DNA of 64,000 nucleotides from Lachnospiraceae bacterium (GCA_022647575.1 JALCKY010000004.1:1-64000), one strand, 5' to 3'. Counted from the stretch's first letter, positions 51,172-61,031 are shown. Translations and numbers: made by a program. Notes: a model not told the origin generated them from the letters alone.

Positions 51172-53865
51172 TCAGTTCAGGCTGACAGCATCGATCTCGC
51201 TCTTCACCTCCTTCGAGACGGCAGACGTTCCGCCGAGTACGCAGACGTTATCTGATTTTTGGATGAGCTGCGCTTCTGCGCCAGACAGGCCTGATGTCTC
51301 CGAACCATTCACGAGGAGGATTGCACCGCAGGCCCTGCCCGCCAGCACCGCACCGGAAAGTGCATCCGGGAAGTTCCGCCCGGTCGATACGGCAAGGAAA
51401 GGAATGCTGTCGCCGTACAGGCTGCTGATGATTTTTTCCGATGTCTCATAGCGGTCCTTCCCTCCGCAGCGGATGGCCGATACTCCTGCGCCCGCAAGCT
51501 GCGTCTCGAGCGTTCCGCTGACTGCGTCCGTACCGCCTGTAAGGATGGCCCTCTTAAAGGTTCCGGCAATCTTCAGCGTGCTGTCTCTAAGCGTCCCGTC
51601 TGCCTCCGTCAGCAGGATCGGCATTTTATGCTCATAGGCATAGGCGGAGATGCTGAGTGCGTCCGGATAACTGTTCCCGGAGGCAATGATGCAGGTATCG
51701 GCAGAACTGTTCTCCATGACTTTCTTTTCAATCCGTTCAGCCGTCTCCACACGGTCTGCACCTTCGATGCGGGTTACATTTCCCGATGCGATTCCCAGAT
51801 TCAGAAGGCCGTCGCGTACCTTGTCCGAAACGGCATCGGAGCCGCCTGCAATGATGGCATTTGCCGGATGAAGCAGTTTCACTGTATCATGGGTCTGCGT
51901 ATTCATCGTATCATTTCCGGTCAGAACTACCGGGCATTCAAGAACCCCTGCAAGGACAGAGGCTGCCAAGGCATCCGGCCAGTTTTCTCCGGAAGCCACC
52001 ACGACTGTGCTGCAGGTGCCCGGGAATGTCATGCCGGCGGATGCCTGCATGGTCCGGTAGCGATCATCCCCCTGAATGCGTCTTACTCCGACAGAGATGG
52101 TATAGGTCCTTTCATCAGAACCGGAATCATTTTCTGCACGGACGGTAAAGGTGTAAGTCCCTGCCTTTTCATATGTTCCGAGCAGCATGCCGGTCTTCTC
52201 ATCCAGGGTCAGGCCATCCGGCAAATTTCCCGTTGAGGACCATGACGCCGTTCCCAGCCCGGTTGTCAGGAAGCTGATGCCGGAACGGTCTCCGACATTC
52301 CCGCTGACGGGTTCCTCCGTCACGATCTTCGTCGTATCATCTTCTGTTAGCGCCTTAACGAATAAGTTGCCATAGGATGCCAGGTCCTCCCAGTTCTTTC
52401 CATCCTCGGAGAAATAGCTCTGTCCGGGTTCAGCGTGGACCTCGCTGAAAACACCCGGGTAGTTCGTCATTTGGGCTTCATGAAAAAATATTGCCTGATC
52501 GTCCGGCTCATCCGTTGTCAGAATCTGGATGACGACAGCGAATTTCATCCCGGCTTTCAAATCAACCGGTGACGAAAGGGAGATGGTATGATAGCCGGGA
52601 TACAGCTGTACCCCTTCCGTCACGGAAGAAGATACGAGATTCCCGCTTGTGGGAACATCCTCCACATCCGTATAGACGGATACTTTATATCGGGTCATTC
52701 TGTCTGCAAAAAAGCACTGGACTGCATCCAGTATTTCATCTTTATCGGCTGTAAAGACATTCGACTCCATTGACCCGAAAGAACCGCATGAACCCTCGCA
52801 ATCCAGGGTGCCGGCGCCGTCATACTGATAGACATTGTCCGATGCCTCTGAGGCAGGTATCACCTGATAGGAGAAGCATTCACGGTAGGGAGTCGTATCT
52901 TCGTAAGAAAGATAGAAATACCCGTTATGGTTTCCATAGTTTCCCCAGCTGTTTTTCACGATCCAGGCACCGTCATTTTTTGGCTGCTGCCCCTGGTTGA
53001 AATTCGTCCTGCTGTAATTGTCATCCCAGCCGATAATCGTTACTCCATGATTGGAATCGCTGCCATTCGGATTGTAAAGGGCATCATTGCCGTCCTGATA
53101 GTAATCTTTTCCGTCATCATTTTTACCTCCGTTATAATAGGCAACCTGCGTCATGAGAGCTCCCTTAGTGACAAGAAGGTCTTTTGCTCCGGCGATGTCT
53201 GCGGATGAAACGACATCCGTGTCGCTGAGCACGTAGGAATTGCTGCTGTATGCCATTACCGAGTCGTCATATCCCGGGGAATTTACACCGACATAGGGAG
53301 CAATGCCTTCAGAGGTCAGCCCTCTGCGTTCCATCAGGGAAATCATCGTAGGATAAGCATTGCCTCCGACTTCCCCGTAGGCCTGTCCTTTCATCAGGGA
53401 AACCGTATCCTTTTCACAGCCGGCAGGCTGCGTGGCTGCATTTTTATCAAAGACGTACCAGCCATACTGAAGTTCCGAGAGATCCGGGTCCTCTTCATAG
53501 CCGTTCTTCAGGATATTGGATTCCACGGATGCCACAGTCGAAAATGTCCAGCAGGTTCCATAGGGCTCCTGGTCTTTGACCGGTGTCACCAGATCCTCAT
53601 CACGAAGATCAAAGGAAGGATCGGCGGCAGCCGAACCCAGCATATTCTCTGATACCGCAGGAACTTCATCATTCACGTGCATTCCGAGATCTATATATCC
53701 ATCTGCGATAGAATCAGGCGCATCAGATATGACAGCTGTGTCAGCGGTACATCCTGTGTTTTCTGCCCCGGCCTGCGGAGACTCCGCCATGACCGGTATC
53801 GCGGATTCCATAACCATACCTGCCGACAGCAGCAGCGCAATCAAAACATCCTTTTTTCTCTTCAT
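51172..53865 (-). CDS. Secreted papain-like (C1A) peptidase with CWB2 cell-wall-binding repeats
   Basis: An 897-residue exported protein with a signal peptide (MKRKKDVLIALLLSAGMVME, cleavage near AMA at 26-28). The C1A peptidase has Cys105 in PYGTCWTFST, His273 in SNHGVTIIGW and Asn305 in VKNSWGNY. A beta-sandwich region follows (about 330-515), then an Ig-like putative domain (about 520-610), then three CWB2 repeats from about 617 (IQGDDRYRTM, ASGENWPDALAASVLAG, ILTGGTDAVSG). The layout resembles the clostridial Cwp84/Cwp13 cell-wall peptidases, with CWB2 repeats binding secondary wall polymer. ATG 53865 follows GGGAGGAAA. It heads the operon with the GG-leader peptide and RyR protein. Confidence 0.92.
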   Translation of the reverse strand: MKRKKDVLIALLLSAGMVMESAIPVMAESPQAGAENTGCTADTAVISDAPDSIADGYIDLGMHVNDEVPAVSENMLGSAAADPSFDLRDEDLVTPVKDQEPYGTCWTFSTVASVESNILKNGYEEDPDLSELQYGWYVFDKNAATQPAGCEKDTVSLMKGQAYGEVGGNAYPTMISLMERRGLTSEGIAPYVGVNSPGYDDSVMAYSSNSYVLSDTDVVSSADIAGAKDLLVTKGALMTQVAYYNGGKNDDGKDYYQDGNDALYNPNGSDSNHGVTIIGWDDNYSRTNFNQGQQPKNDGAWIVKNSWGNYGNHNGYFYLSYEDTTPYRECFSYQVIPASEASDNVYQYDGAGTLDCEGSCGSFGSMESNVFTADKDEILDAVQCFFADRMTRYKVSVYTDVEDVPTSGNLVSSSVTEGVQLYPGYHTISLSSPVDLKAGMKFAVVIQILTTDEPDDQAIFFHEAQMTNYPGVFSEVHAEPGQSYFSEDGKNWEDLASYGNLFVKALTEDDTTKIVTEEPVSGNVGDRSGISFLTTGLGTASWSSTGNLPDGLTLDEKTGMLLGTYEKAGTYTFTVRAENDSGSDERTYTISVGVRRIQGDDRYRTMQASAGMTFPGTCSTVVVASGENWPDALAASVLAGVLECPVVLTGNDTMNTQTHDTVKLLHPANAIIAGGSDAVSDKVRDGLLNLGIASGNVTRIEGADRVETAERIEKKVMENSSADTCIIASGNSYPDALSISAYAYEHKMPILLTEADGTLRDSTLKIAGTFKRAILTGGTDAVSGTLETQLAGAGVSAIRCGGKDRYETSEKIISSLYGDSIPFLAVSTGRNFPDALSGAVLAGRACGAILLVNGSETSGLSGAEAQLIQKSDNVCVLGGTSAVSKEVKSEIDAVSLN

Positions 53866-53952
53866 TTTCCTCCCTTCGCAGTAAGAACGGAACCGGCTGC
53901 AGAACGGACATCTCACCTGCGAGGTATAATTTCTAAAAATTTAGCATACGAA

Positions 53953-53973
53953 CTACAACAAAAGAGCAACAAA
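53953..53973 (-). promoter_or_regulatory. Tandem TTTGTTG element upstream of the peptidase operon
   Basis: Two TTTGTTG copies on the minus strand with starts 11 bases apart (plus-strand CAACAAA at 53956-53962 and 53967-53973). The second is followed by TAG and, after 12 bases, by TAAATT as a -10. The flanking CTA and all spacings match the element at 49342-49362, about 4.6 kb away. Confidence 0.6.
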
Positions 53974-54057
53974 ATGGCATTTTTTAAGGAAACCGAGCCG
54001 GAAGGTCCCCCACGGTTCCAAAATGCGTTTTTTTCACAAAAAAGGACTGTGATACGG

Positions 54058-54063
54058 TATAAT
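54058..54063 (+). promoter_or_regulatory. -10 element of the dus gene
   Basis: TATAAT, 30 bases before the start codon. TTCACA further upstream is too distant (20 bases) to be a good -35. Confidence 0.5.
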
Positions 54064-54092
54064 CAGTATCATTTGAAAGGAAGTTCTCCCGC

Positions 54093-55040
54093 ATGAAGTA
54101 CTATTTTGCTCCGATGGAAGGATTCACGGACCGCACCTACCGAAAACTGCACAGCCGTTTCTTCCCGGGCACGGATGAATATTTCACGCCGTTCATCGCC
54201 GTGAGCCAGAGCGTGACTTTCTCAGCTTCCGACCGGAAGGAACTCACTCCGGAGAATCCTGCCGACAGCTGTCTTGTACCCCAGCTGCTCTCAAAAAATG
54301 CCGGGCAGTTTGCGGAAGCTGTCAGAAAGCTGCAGGCTCTCGGCTTCCGCGAAGTCAATCTGAATCTGGGCTGTCCCTCCGGCACCGTCGTTCCGAAAGG
54401 GAAAGGGGCCGGCATGCTGCGGGATCCGGAAAATCTGGAGAATTTCCTGTCCGAAGCGTTCCGCCTTCTTCAGGATGCTCCCGTGCGCATTTCCGTGAAG
54501 ACACGTCTCGGATTTGATTCTCCGGACGAAAGCACGGAACTCATCCGCATCTTCAACCGCTTCCCCATTTCCGAGCTGATCGTGCACGCACGGACCAAGA
54601 CGGACTTCTATCAGGGTCCCGTGCGAATGGATGCTTTCCGGGAAATGTACCGCTGCAGCGTCCATCCCGTCGTGTACAACGGCGATCTTCTTTCCGCCGG
54701 CGGCTGCCGCGAAATTGCCGCCGCCTGTCCCGGGCTGCAGGCACTGATGATCGGGCGCGGACTGCTCATCAATCCCGCCCTGATCCGTGAAGCAAAAGGC
54801 GGAGAACCTCTTGCAAAAGAAGAATATCTTTGCTTTCTCGAAGAACTCTTCCGCGCCTGGTCCGATGAATTTCAGTCAGAAGGGAATGCCCTCTGCCGGA
54901 TGAAGGATCTCTGGAAATTCGTGATAAAAGCATTTGACGAAAATAAAAGCGGCATCCGTTCCGTTCAGAAATCAAAAAACGGAAACGAATACCGCTCTGC
55001 TGTCCGCAGTTTTTTCCGCGAAACCGATCTGATTCTCTAA
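54093..55040 (+). CDS. dus: tRNA-dihydrouridine synthase
   Basis: A 315-residue FMN enzyme that reduces specific uridines of tRNA to dihydrouridine. The signatures are YYFAPMEGFTD at the start, NLGCPSGTVVPKGKGAGML with the catalytic Cys94, VKTRLG, VHARTKTDFYQGP and the phosphate/flavin site ALMIGRGLLINP. GAAAGGAAGTTCTCCC precedes the ATG. The length is normal for the DusB/DusC-like group. It is a lone housekeeping gene between signalling blocks, with an overlap-free convergent neighbour only 13 bases downstream. Confidence 0.95.
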   Translation: MKYYFAPMEGFTDRTYRKLHSRFFPGTDEYFTPFIAVSQSVTFSASDRKELTPENPADSCLVPQLLSKNAGQFAEAVRKLQALGFREVNLNLGCPSGTVVPKGKGAGMLRDPENLENFLSEAFRLLQDAPVRISVKTRLGFDSPDESTELIRIFNRFPISELIVHARTKTDFYQGPVRMDAFREMYRCSVHPVVYNGDLLSAGGCREIAAACPGLQALMIGRGLLINPALIREAKGGEPLAKEEYLCFLEELFRAWSDEFQSEGNALCRMKDLWKFVIKAFDENKSGIRSVQKSKNGNEYRSAVRSFFRETDLIL

Positions 55041-55053
55041 GAGATTTCCGCAC

Positions 55054-57960
55054 TCATGTGCGGATGTGCTCCTCCAGCGTCCTGAACAGGGCGTCCGGCT
55101 CAACCGGCTTGGCAATATGGCCGTTCATTCCGGCATCCAGGCATTTTCGGACATCCTCCGCGAAGGCATCGGCCGTCATCGCAATGATCGGCACCTTCCC
55201 GGCATCATCCCTTCCCAGCAGCCGGATCTGCCTGGCTGCCTCATACCCGTCCATGACCGGCATATGGATATCCATCAGGATCAGGGAATAGAACCCGACC
55301 GGACTGCGGCGGAATTTCTCGACACCGCTCTGTCCGTCATCCGCAATCTCCGTCAGGATTCCTTTTTCTTCCAGCATGGCTTTCGCGATTTCCTGGTTCA
55401 GCGGATGATCCTCGCACAGGAGAACATGCTTTCCGGAGAGATTGCGGTTCATTTCCTGCCCATCCTTGTTCACGGCTTCCTTTACACGGATATCCGCGGT
55501 ACGGACATAATCGAATTTCATATTCAGGGTAAAGGTGGAACCGACTCCCTGTTCGCTGTCAACCTCAATGGTCCCGCCCATGGCATCGACAAGCCGCCTT
55601 ACGATTGCCAGACCCAGCCCTGTCCCGTGCTTCTCCGGACTGTCGTTCCGGTTTTCCTGGGTAAACGGTTCAAACAGGATTTTCCGGAAGTCCTCGCTCA
55701 TCCCGATTCCGTTGTCGCTGATGGCAATCTGCATGGCCAGCTTATTGTCCTCCGTCAGATGTCCCCGCTGGCGATAGACAATCGTCCCGTTCTCCGGCGT
55801 ATATTTCACGGCATTGGAAAACAGATTGAAATAAATCTGATTCATCCTCAGCTCATCCATGACCGGAACGATGCCCTCGATGCCGACATCATCCAGGATC
55901 AGCTTCTGATTCTTCTCGCGGCAGAGCGGACGGATAACCGCATCGATATAGCCAAAGAAAGCTTCAGGCGGATAGGGTTCCGGATGCAGTTCCATTTTCC
56001 CACTCTCCGCTTTCGACATATCCAGCACGTCGTTGATCAGGCTGAGCAGAAATTTTGAAGACGTATCGATTTTCTTCAGGTTCTGTTTCGCCTCTTCCGA
56101 AATGTCCATCTTCTCGGTCAGATAGCTCATGCCGATGATTCCGTTCAGAGGCGTGCGGATATCATGGCTCATTCTCGAAAGGAAATCCGTCTTCGCCGCA
56201 TTGGCATTTTCCGCTTCCCGCTTTGCCTCTGCCAGACGGAGATTCTGCCTCTTGCGCACGCTGGATGTCACGATCAGGAAAATGAACAGGCCTGTCAGGA
56301 TCCCGATAAAAGCGAAAGCGACGGCCATCAGCGTCGGATAGCGCTTCATCAGCACATCGAACGAAAGTGCATTCGTATAAACCGAATTCTCGGACAGGAT
56401 GCTCTGAAGCTTCCCCGAAGACAGATGGTGGATGGATTTCGAAAGGATTCCGAGCAGGGCCGGATTGGAATCTTTCGTAATTCCCAGGGACAGATTCTGC
56501 GTAATGTTTTCAACCGGCTGGTAATTCAGGTTTTCATACGCATTCATCAGACGGTAGTAGGTCGCCTGGTAATAATTCAGGAACACGCAGTCCGCGTCTT
56601 TTTTCAGTACCGCATTCATGCACTCTGCAAAAGTCTGGTAGGGAATCTGTTTCAGTCCGGGATACTCCTTTGCGATTTCCGCCGCCAGATACCCGCCTGC
56701 GCAGACAGCAACCGTCTGCGGAGCTGATTCTCCGCTCCTTGTGACCTGCATGACCGAACCGGTGACATAGGGTTCCGTCACCATCAGATCATGCGCCGCC
56801 GCCCAGCTGTAATCATAACTGACCGCCATGACAGTATCCTGAGACATATTCTTGATTCCGCTGTAAATTGTCTGCGTGGAAGAATTGAGAACAAAATTGA
56901 AAGTGATGCCGGTATCTTCTCCGATGGCGCGGATGACGTCGGGAGTGATGCCGGCCGCTTCATTTCCATCGGCAAATTCAAAAGGAGCCCAGTCCGTCTC
57001 ATAGAACACATTTACGACCGGCTTCGATGCCAGATATTCGGCTTCTTCTTTGGTATAGCCGACAGCCTCTGAACTATAGTTCCCGAAATAGTATTTGAAA
57101 AGATCCGTATTGAAACCCGGATTATAGCTGAACAGTTCGGCCATGGCGTCGTCCAGTTCGCTTTTCAGAGTAGGATCGGCCTTATTCGTCGCAATGTAAA
57201 CGGGACTCGGCTTGCATTTGACCAGGATCGTATGCCCGCCCGGCGTTTCGTAAAAATTCGTCTGAATGACCGCGTCAACCTCTCCGGCATCCAGCGCCTC
57301 AAACATGGCAGCTCCGCTTTTATAAGGAACCCCCTGAAAAGAGAAACCCTTTTCATCTGCATATTCCTGCATGGCCGTCAGAATCGTGCTCCCGTTTTCG
57401 TAACCGATTTTCATGCCGTTGAAATCTTCATAGTCATTATAATAGAGGGACGTGTCGCCGGAGCCGAACATGTAGCACATTTCCGTGCCCATCGACTCTG
57501 CCGAATAATCATAGAAGGCCATTCTCTCATCGGTCTTGGAGACGTCAAGCAGGACGTCGATTTCCCCGTTCTTCAGCATTTCAAGGCATTCGTTCCAGGG
57601 TGCGGCCTTATATTCGTAATCCCAGTTCGCATATTCTGCAATCCCGAGAAGATAATCTTTTTCAAAAGCAACCGTGACATTGTCACCGCCGGATTTTGAA
57701 ACGGTGTCTGTGTCGGGGAGACCCACCCGCACCGTGCGACGGGAAGAAGCAGACGCCGCCGAAGAGTCCGCCGGGAGGGCGGAATCTGAAGACACTCCCG
57801 AAGATGCTTCTGAAGATGCTCCTGAAGATGCTCCTGAAGATGCTCCTGAAGATGTTCCGGATGCACCCGCAGAAACAGGGCACACGGAAAATGCAAGCAG
57901 TCCGCATAAAAACAGTGCAGTCACTGCCGTCAGCATACGACATTCCTGCTTCCGCTTCAT
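55054..57960 (-). CDS. Hybrid histidine kinase with two extracellular SBP_3 sensor domains (BvgS-like)
   Basis: A 968-residue membrane kinase. A signal peptide is followed by a Ser/Gly/Ala linker coded by tandem 12-bp units, then two periplasmic-type amino-acid-binding domains: [11 protein letters not shown] to about residue 310 and [20 protein letters not shown] to about 540. A membrane helix ([20 protein letters not shown]) leads to HisKA ([20 protein letters not shown]), HATPase ([37 protein letters not shown]) and a receiver ([22 protein letters not shown]). Such Venus-flytrap kinases sense amino acids or related small molecules. ATG 57960 follows GGAGGATTGAAG. No output domain is present. 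Confidence 0.93.
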   Translation of the reverse strand: MKRKQECRMLTAVTALFLCGLLAFSVCPVSAGASGTSSGASSGASSGASSEASSGVSSDSALPADSSAASASSRRTVRVGLPDTDTVSKSGGDNVTVAFEKDYLLGIAEYANWDYEYKAAPWNECLEMLKNGEIDVLLDVSKTDERMAFYDYSAESMGTEMCYMFGSGDTSLYYNDYEDFNGMKIGYENGSTILTAMQEYADEKGFSFQGVPYKSGAAMFEALDAGEVDAVIQTNFYETPGGHTILVKCKPSPVYIATNKADPTLKSELDDAMAELFSYNPGFNTDLFKYYFGNYSSEAVGYTKEEAEYLASKPVVNVFYETDWAPFEFADGNEAAGITPDVIRAIGEDTGITFNFVLNSSTQTIYSGIKNMSQDTVMAVSYDYSWAAAHDLMVTEPYVTGSVMQVTRSGESAPQTVAVCAGGYLAAEIAKEYPGLKQIPYQTFAECMNAVLKKDADCVFLNYYQATYYRLMNAYENLNYQPVENITQNLSLGITKDSNPALLGILSKSIHHLSSGKLQSILSENSVYTNALSFDVLMKRYPTLMAVAFAFIGILTGLFIFLIVTSSVRKRQNLRLAEAKREAENANAAKTDFLSRMSHDIRTPLNGIIGMSYLTEKMDISEEAKQNLKKIDTSSKFLLSLINDVLDMSKAESGKMELHPEPYPPEAFFGYIDAVIRPLCREKNQKLILDDVGIEGIVPVMDELRMNQIYFNLFSNAVKYTPENGTIVYRQRGHLTEDNKLAMQIAISDNGIGMSEDFRKILFEPFTQENRNDSPEKHGTGLGLAIVRRLVDAMGGTIEVDSEQGVGSTFTLNMKFDYVRTADIRVKEAVNKDGQEMNRNLSGKHVLLCEDHPLNQEIAKAMLEEKGILTEIADDGQSGVEKFRRSPVGFYSLILMDIHMPVMDGYEAARQIRLLGRDDAGKVPIIAMTADAFAEDVRKCLDAGMNGHIAKPVEPDALFRTLEEHIRT
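57788..57859. repeat. Six 12-bp tandem repeats in the kinase linker
   Basis: Units like GAAGATGCTCCT repeated six times in frame, encoding the [15 protein letters not shown] linker between signal peptide and sensor of the kinase at 55054-57960. The near-identical units suggest slippage-driven length change. Confidence 0.85.
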
Positions 57961-58040
57961 CTTCAATCCTCCGTCTGTGTGAAAGGATCGGCCGCCCCTA
58001 CGGCTTCTCTGTCCGCTTGTATCAGTTCAGATGATTCATT

Positions 58041-60890
58041 TTACGGCAAGTTGGTGCCTGCTTTCCGGATCCTCAGGCATGTCTTCAGTTTTCTGTACAG
58101 GTCATCCGGACTGACCGGCTTGGCAATATGGGCATTCATTCCCGCTGCCCTGCTTTTCTCTACATCATCGCTGAAAGCATCCGCCGTCATGGCGATGATC
58201 GGAATCTCTGCCGCATCGTCTCTCTTTAACGCACGCATACTTCCTGCCGTCTCATAGCCGTTCAGGTAAGGCATCTGGATATCCAGAAGAACCGCCGCAT
58301 ATTCTCCCTCCCGGGAGGTGCTGAATTTCTCAAGTGCCTGTCGTCCGTCCACAGCCGTATCGACGGAAAGCCCGAATCGCTTCAGCAGCCTGACAGCAAT
58401 TTCCAGATTGATTTCGTTGTCTTCGGCAATCAGAACTTTTCCCTGAAGCTTTCCTGTTTCTTCCGGTCCTGCCTCTTCTTTTGCTTCCGAAAAGGACCGG
58501 CCGGTTTCTGCCTGAGGCAGGATCATTTCCACCCGGATGTCCGTTCCCTTTCCCGGTGCGCTTTCCACAAAGACCTTGCCGCCCATCAGTTCCAGAATCC
58601 TGGAGACCAGCGAAAGACCGAGTCCTGTGCCGCTGATGTTTTTCGGCCGTGCCGGATTGTCCGTCTCCTGGGTAAATGGTTCAAACATATGCTTCTGGAA
58701 ATCAGCGCTCATGCCGATGCCTGTATCCCGGACTTCCAGCAGACAACGGATACTCCCGTCCGGCATCCTTGTGCTTCCGGCAGATGCCGTGACCGTCCCG
58801 CCGGACGGCGTGTATTTTACCGCATTGGAAATCAGGTTCAGCGTAATCTGGTTCAGCCGGACCCGGTCAACCAGAATCGTTCCCTCGTTTCCTTTTTCCT
58901 CAAGACTGAAACGGATGCCCTTTGCCCTGCACAGCGGTTCGAAAATGTTCCGCACATTGCTGAGGTATTCCTCATAGGAATAAGGCTCCGGATGAAGTTC
59001 CATGCGGCCGCTGTCAATTCTGGAAATATCCAGGATATCGTTAACGAGACTCAGCAGGAAATTCCCCGATGTTTCGATCTTATCGAGATCACTGTTCAGT
59101 TTTTCACGGTCCCCCGCGTCTTCCCTCGCAAAGGCGGTCATGCCCGTAATCGCATTCAGAGGCGTACGGATATCATGGCTGATTCTCGAAAGAAACTGCG
59201 TTTTGGCCCGGTTTGCCTCTTCCGCCGTTTTCAGCGCAGCGGACAGTTCTTCCCTCTTTCTGCTTTCCTGTTCAAAGACATCCGTAACATCCGACTGGAG
59301 AAACACAAGAATGTCACGGTTCTCATCCAGATAATAAAATTCACACTTGATGGTTCTCTCACGCAAGCCTGTCCTGACGTCTTTCAGACGGTTGGACTTC
59401 AGGAAAACCGTATAATTCTCTTCGGCATCGACGTGACGCACAACATTATCCAGTGCCAGTTCCTTCCTGGCTTTTTCAGCTTCGGCTTCCGGTGCGTACT
59501 TTCTCACCGCCATGTCGACCATCTGACTGTAAAGGCAGGAACTGAAAAGAGATTCCGCACTGTTTTTCAGCACGCGGACGTACAGGATTCCCGTGTCCAG
59601 TTCGCAGTAGGCAAGACTGATAAAATTCTGCTCGATGATTCTTCCCGTAATTTTCCGGTAGATCATGCGCTCATTGAAATCCGTCGTCATGAAATACGCA
59701 AGAATGTCTCCTGATTCCGGATCCGCCATTTCCGTTATGCGCGTCGCAACCCAGAGGAGCCCTCTTTCGGTTTTCCGCCTGTATTCCAGCACCTTCTCGT
59801 GCTTTCCGCTTTCATACATGCGCAGAAGACCTGCATGGCTGCAGCTTAAGACAAAATTCTTCCTTTCAGCCCTGTCCGGAATCTGCGAAACCGCATGGAT
59901 CAGGGTGATGGCCGTCCCTTCATTCTGCACGCCGACGGACGGATCCCATTCTTTCGCTTCCCTGTAAAACTCCGTGCTTTTAAAATCTTCCGAATATTCT
60001 TTCAGATGCTCGTTCGCATCGATGACAAAATCTTTCGTGACGTTAAAACAGACAACTGCAAGATGCTCGCTCTGAAGCGTATTCATTTCCAGCTTCTGTT
60101 CTTTATAGCTTTTTTCAGCCTCCATGTAGCTGTCGATCTGAAGGGCGCTCCCGATTGCCCGGACAGGTTTCCCGTCTTTGTCAAAAATGTTCCGGCAGCT
60201 GATCCGGTACCAGGAATACCTTCCGAGGTACCGCATGCGGGCTGTGCATTCCGACTCTTCTGCACCGGCATCGATCTGCCGGATCATTTCCCTGTATTTC
60301 TCAGCATCCGCATCCGGCATTTCCACAAAACGGATAAAGGAATCCGGGAAATGGTCCATTTTCTTCGGAAGCTTTTCAAACTGCTCCGGCAGCGCAACAG
60401 CTTCATAGGACTTCTGTTCAGGGTAATAAATGAAATGCGTCATGCCGGAATGCTTCAGCGTTTCGGAAAACAGGAGTTCATTCTCCTTCAGTTTTTCCTG
60501 CGTGCTGATCAGTTCGTTGATATCGTAATAGGCCGCATAGAATCTTTCCGTCCGGTCGTCGACTGCTTCATGGTTTGCACGGATCGCGGTCCAGCGGTAT
60601 CCGCCTTTGCCGTCCCGTATGCGGAAGCTGTATTCAAACAGCCGTTTCTCCCGGATACTGTCATGGGCTTCTTTCAGAAGACCCGGAAAATCTTCTTCCG
60701 AAATCGCCTCGGATACTTTGTCTCCGGAATACTGCGTTCTGGCATCCCGCCGGTCCTGAATCATCTGATAGTAACCGTCATTCAGGTACTGCATGCACAG
60801 ATAATTTCCCGTCAGGTCAAAAACGCCGACACCCGACGGGATCATTTTCAGAATATCATAATAGAAATTTTCATTCCGGATCAGTCCCAT
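58041..60890 (-). CDS. PAS hybrid sensor histidine kinase
   Basis: A 949-residue cytoplasmic hybrid kinase. It has an N-terminal PAS/PAC (FYYDILKMIPSGVGVFDLTG, GKGGYRWTAIRAN), further PAS-like modules, and a divergent sensor block (LAYCELDTGILYVRVLKNSA, CEFYYLDENRDILVFLQSDV) like that of the kinases at 44644 and 22790. HisKA is [16 protein letters not shown]; the HATPase has [25 protein letters not shown] and GTGLGLSLVSRI; the receiver has AVLLDIQMPYLNGYET and IAKPVS. ATG 60890 follows GAGGGG by seven bases. It precedes the SBP_3 kinase by 80 bases on the same strand and may share its transcript. Confidence 0.92.
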   Translation of the reverse strand: MGLIRNENFYYDILKMIPSGVGVFDLTGNYLCMQYLNDGYYQMIQDRRDARTQYSGDKVSEAISEEDFPGLLKEAHDSIREKRLFEYSFRIRDGKGGYRWTAIRANHEAVDDRTERFYAAYYDINELISTQEKLKENELLFSETLKHSGMTHFIYYPEQKSYEAVALPEQFEKLPKKMDHFPDSFIRFVEMPDADAEKYREMIRQIDAGAEESECTARMRYLGRYSWYRISCRNIFDKDGKPVRAIGSALQIDSYMEAEKSYKEQKLEMNTLQSEHLAVVCFNVTKDFVIDANEHLKEYSEDFKSTEFYREAKEWDPSVGVQNEGTAITLIHAVSQIPDRAERKNFVLSCSHAGLLRMYESGKHEKVLEYRRKTERGLLWVATRITEMADPESGDILAYFMTTDFNERMIYRKITGRIIEQNFISLAYCELDTGILYVRVLKNSAESLFSSCLYSQMVDMAVRKYAPEAEAEKARKELALDNVVRHVDAEENYTVFLKSNRLKDVRTGLRERTIKCEFYYLDENRDILVFLQSDVTDVFEQESRKREELSAALKTAEEANRAKTQFLSRISHDIRTPLNAITGMTAFAREDAGDREKLNSDLDKIETSGNFLLSLVNDILDISRIDSGRMELHPEPYSYEEYLSNVRNIFEPLCRAKGIRFSLEEKGNEGTILVDRVRLNQITLNLISNAVKYTPSGGTVTASAGSTRMPDGSIRCLLEVRDTGIGMSADFQKHMFEPFTQETDNPARPKNISGTGLGLSLVSRILELMGGKVFVESAPGKGTDIRVEMILPQAETGRSFSEAKEEAGPEETGKLQGKVLIAEDNEINLEIAVRLLKRFGLSVDTAVDGRQALEKFSTSREGEYAAVLLDIQMPYLNGYETAGSMRALKRDDAAEIPIIAMTADAFSDDVEKSRAAGMNAHIAKPVSPDDLYRKLKTCLRIRKAGTNLP

Positions 60891-60985
60891 GAAGATTCCC
60901 CTCATTCATGCTGGATTTTTCACCGCACATTCAAAACCTTCTTTTTAATCATATTGCAAAGTACCCGATATTTCAAGTAACTGTC

Positions 60986-61014
60986 TTGACAGGAATCCGA
61001 TGTCGTGATAGTCT
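60986..61014 (+). promoter_or_regulatory. Promoter of the tetR-symporter operon
   Basis: TTGACA at 60986-60991, 17 bases, then TAGTCT at 61009-61014. The -10 lies inside the first palindrome, the classical layout for TetR repression. Confidence 0.65.
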
Positions 61015-61031
61015 GACTATCAGATTGATAG
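61007..61031. promoter_or_regulatory. Two overlapping TetR-type palindromes
   Basis: GATAGTC-T-GACTATC (61007-61021) and CTATCA-GAT-TGATAG (61017-61031), both perfect, share five bases. They cover the -10 and the start of transcription of the tetR gene, 31 bases before its ATG. Confidence 0.75.
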
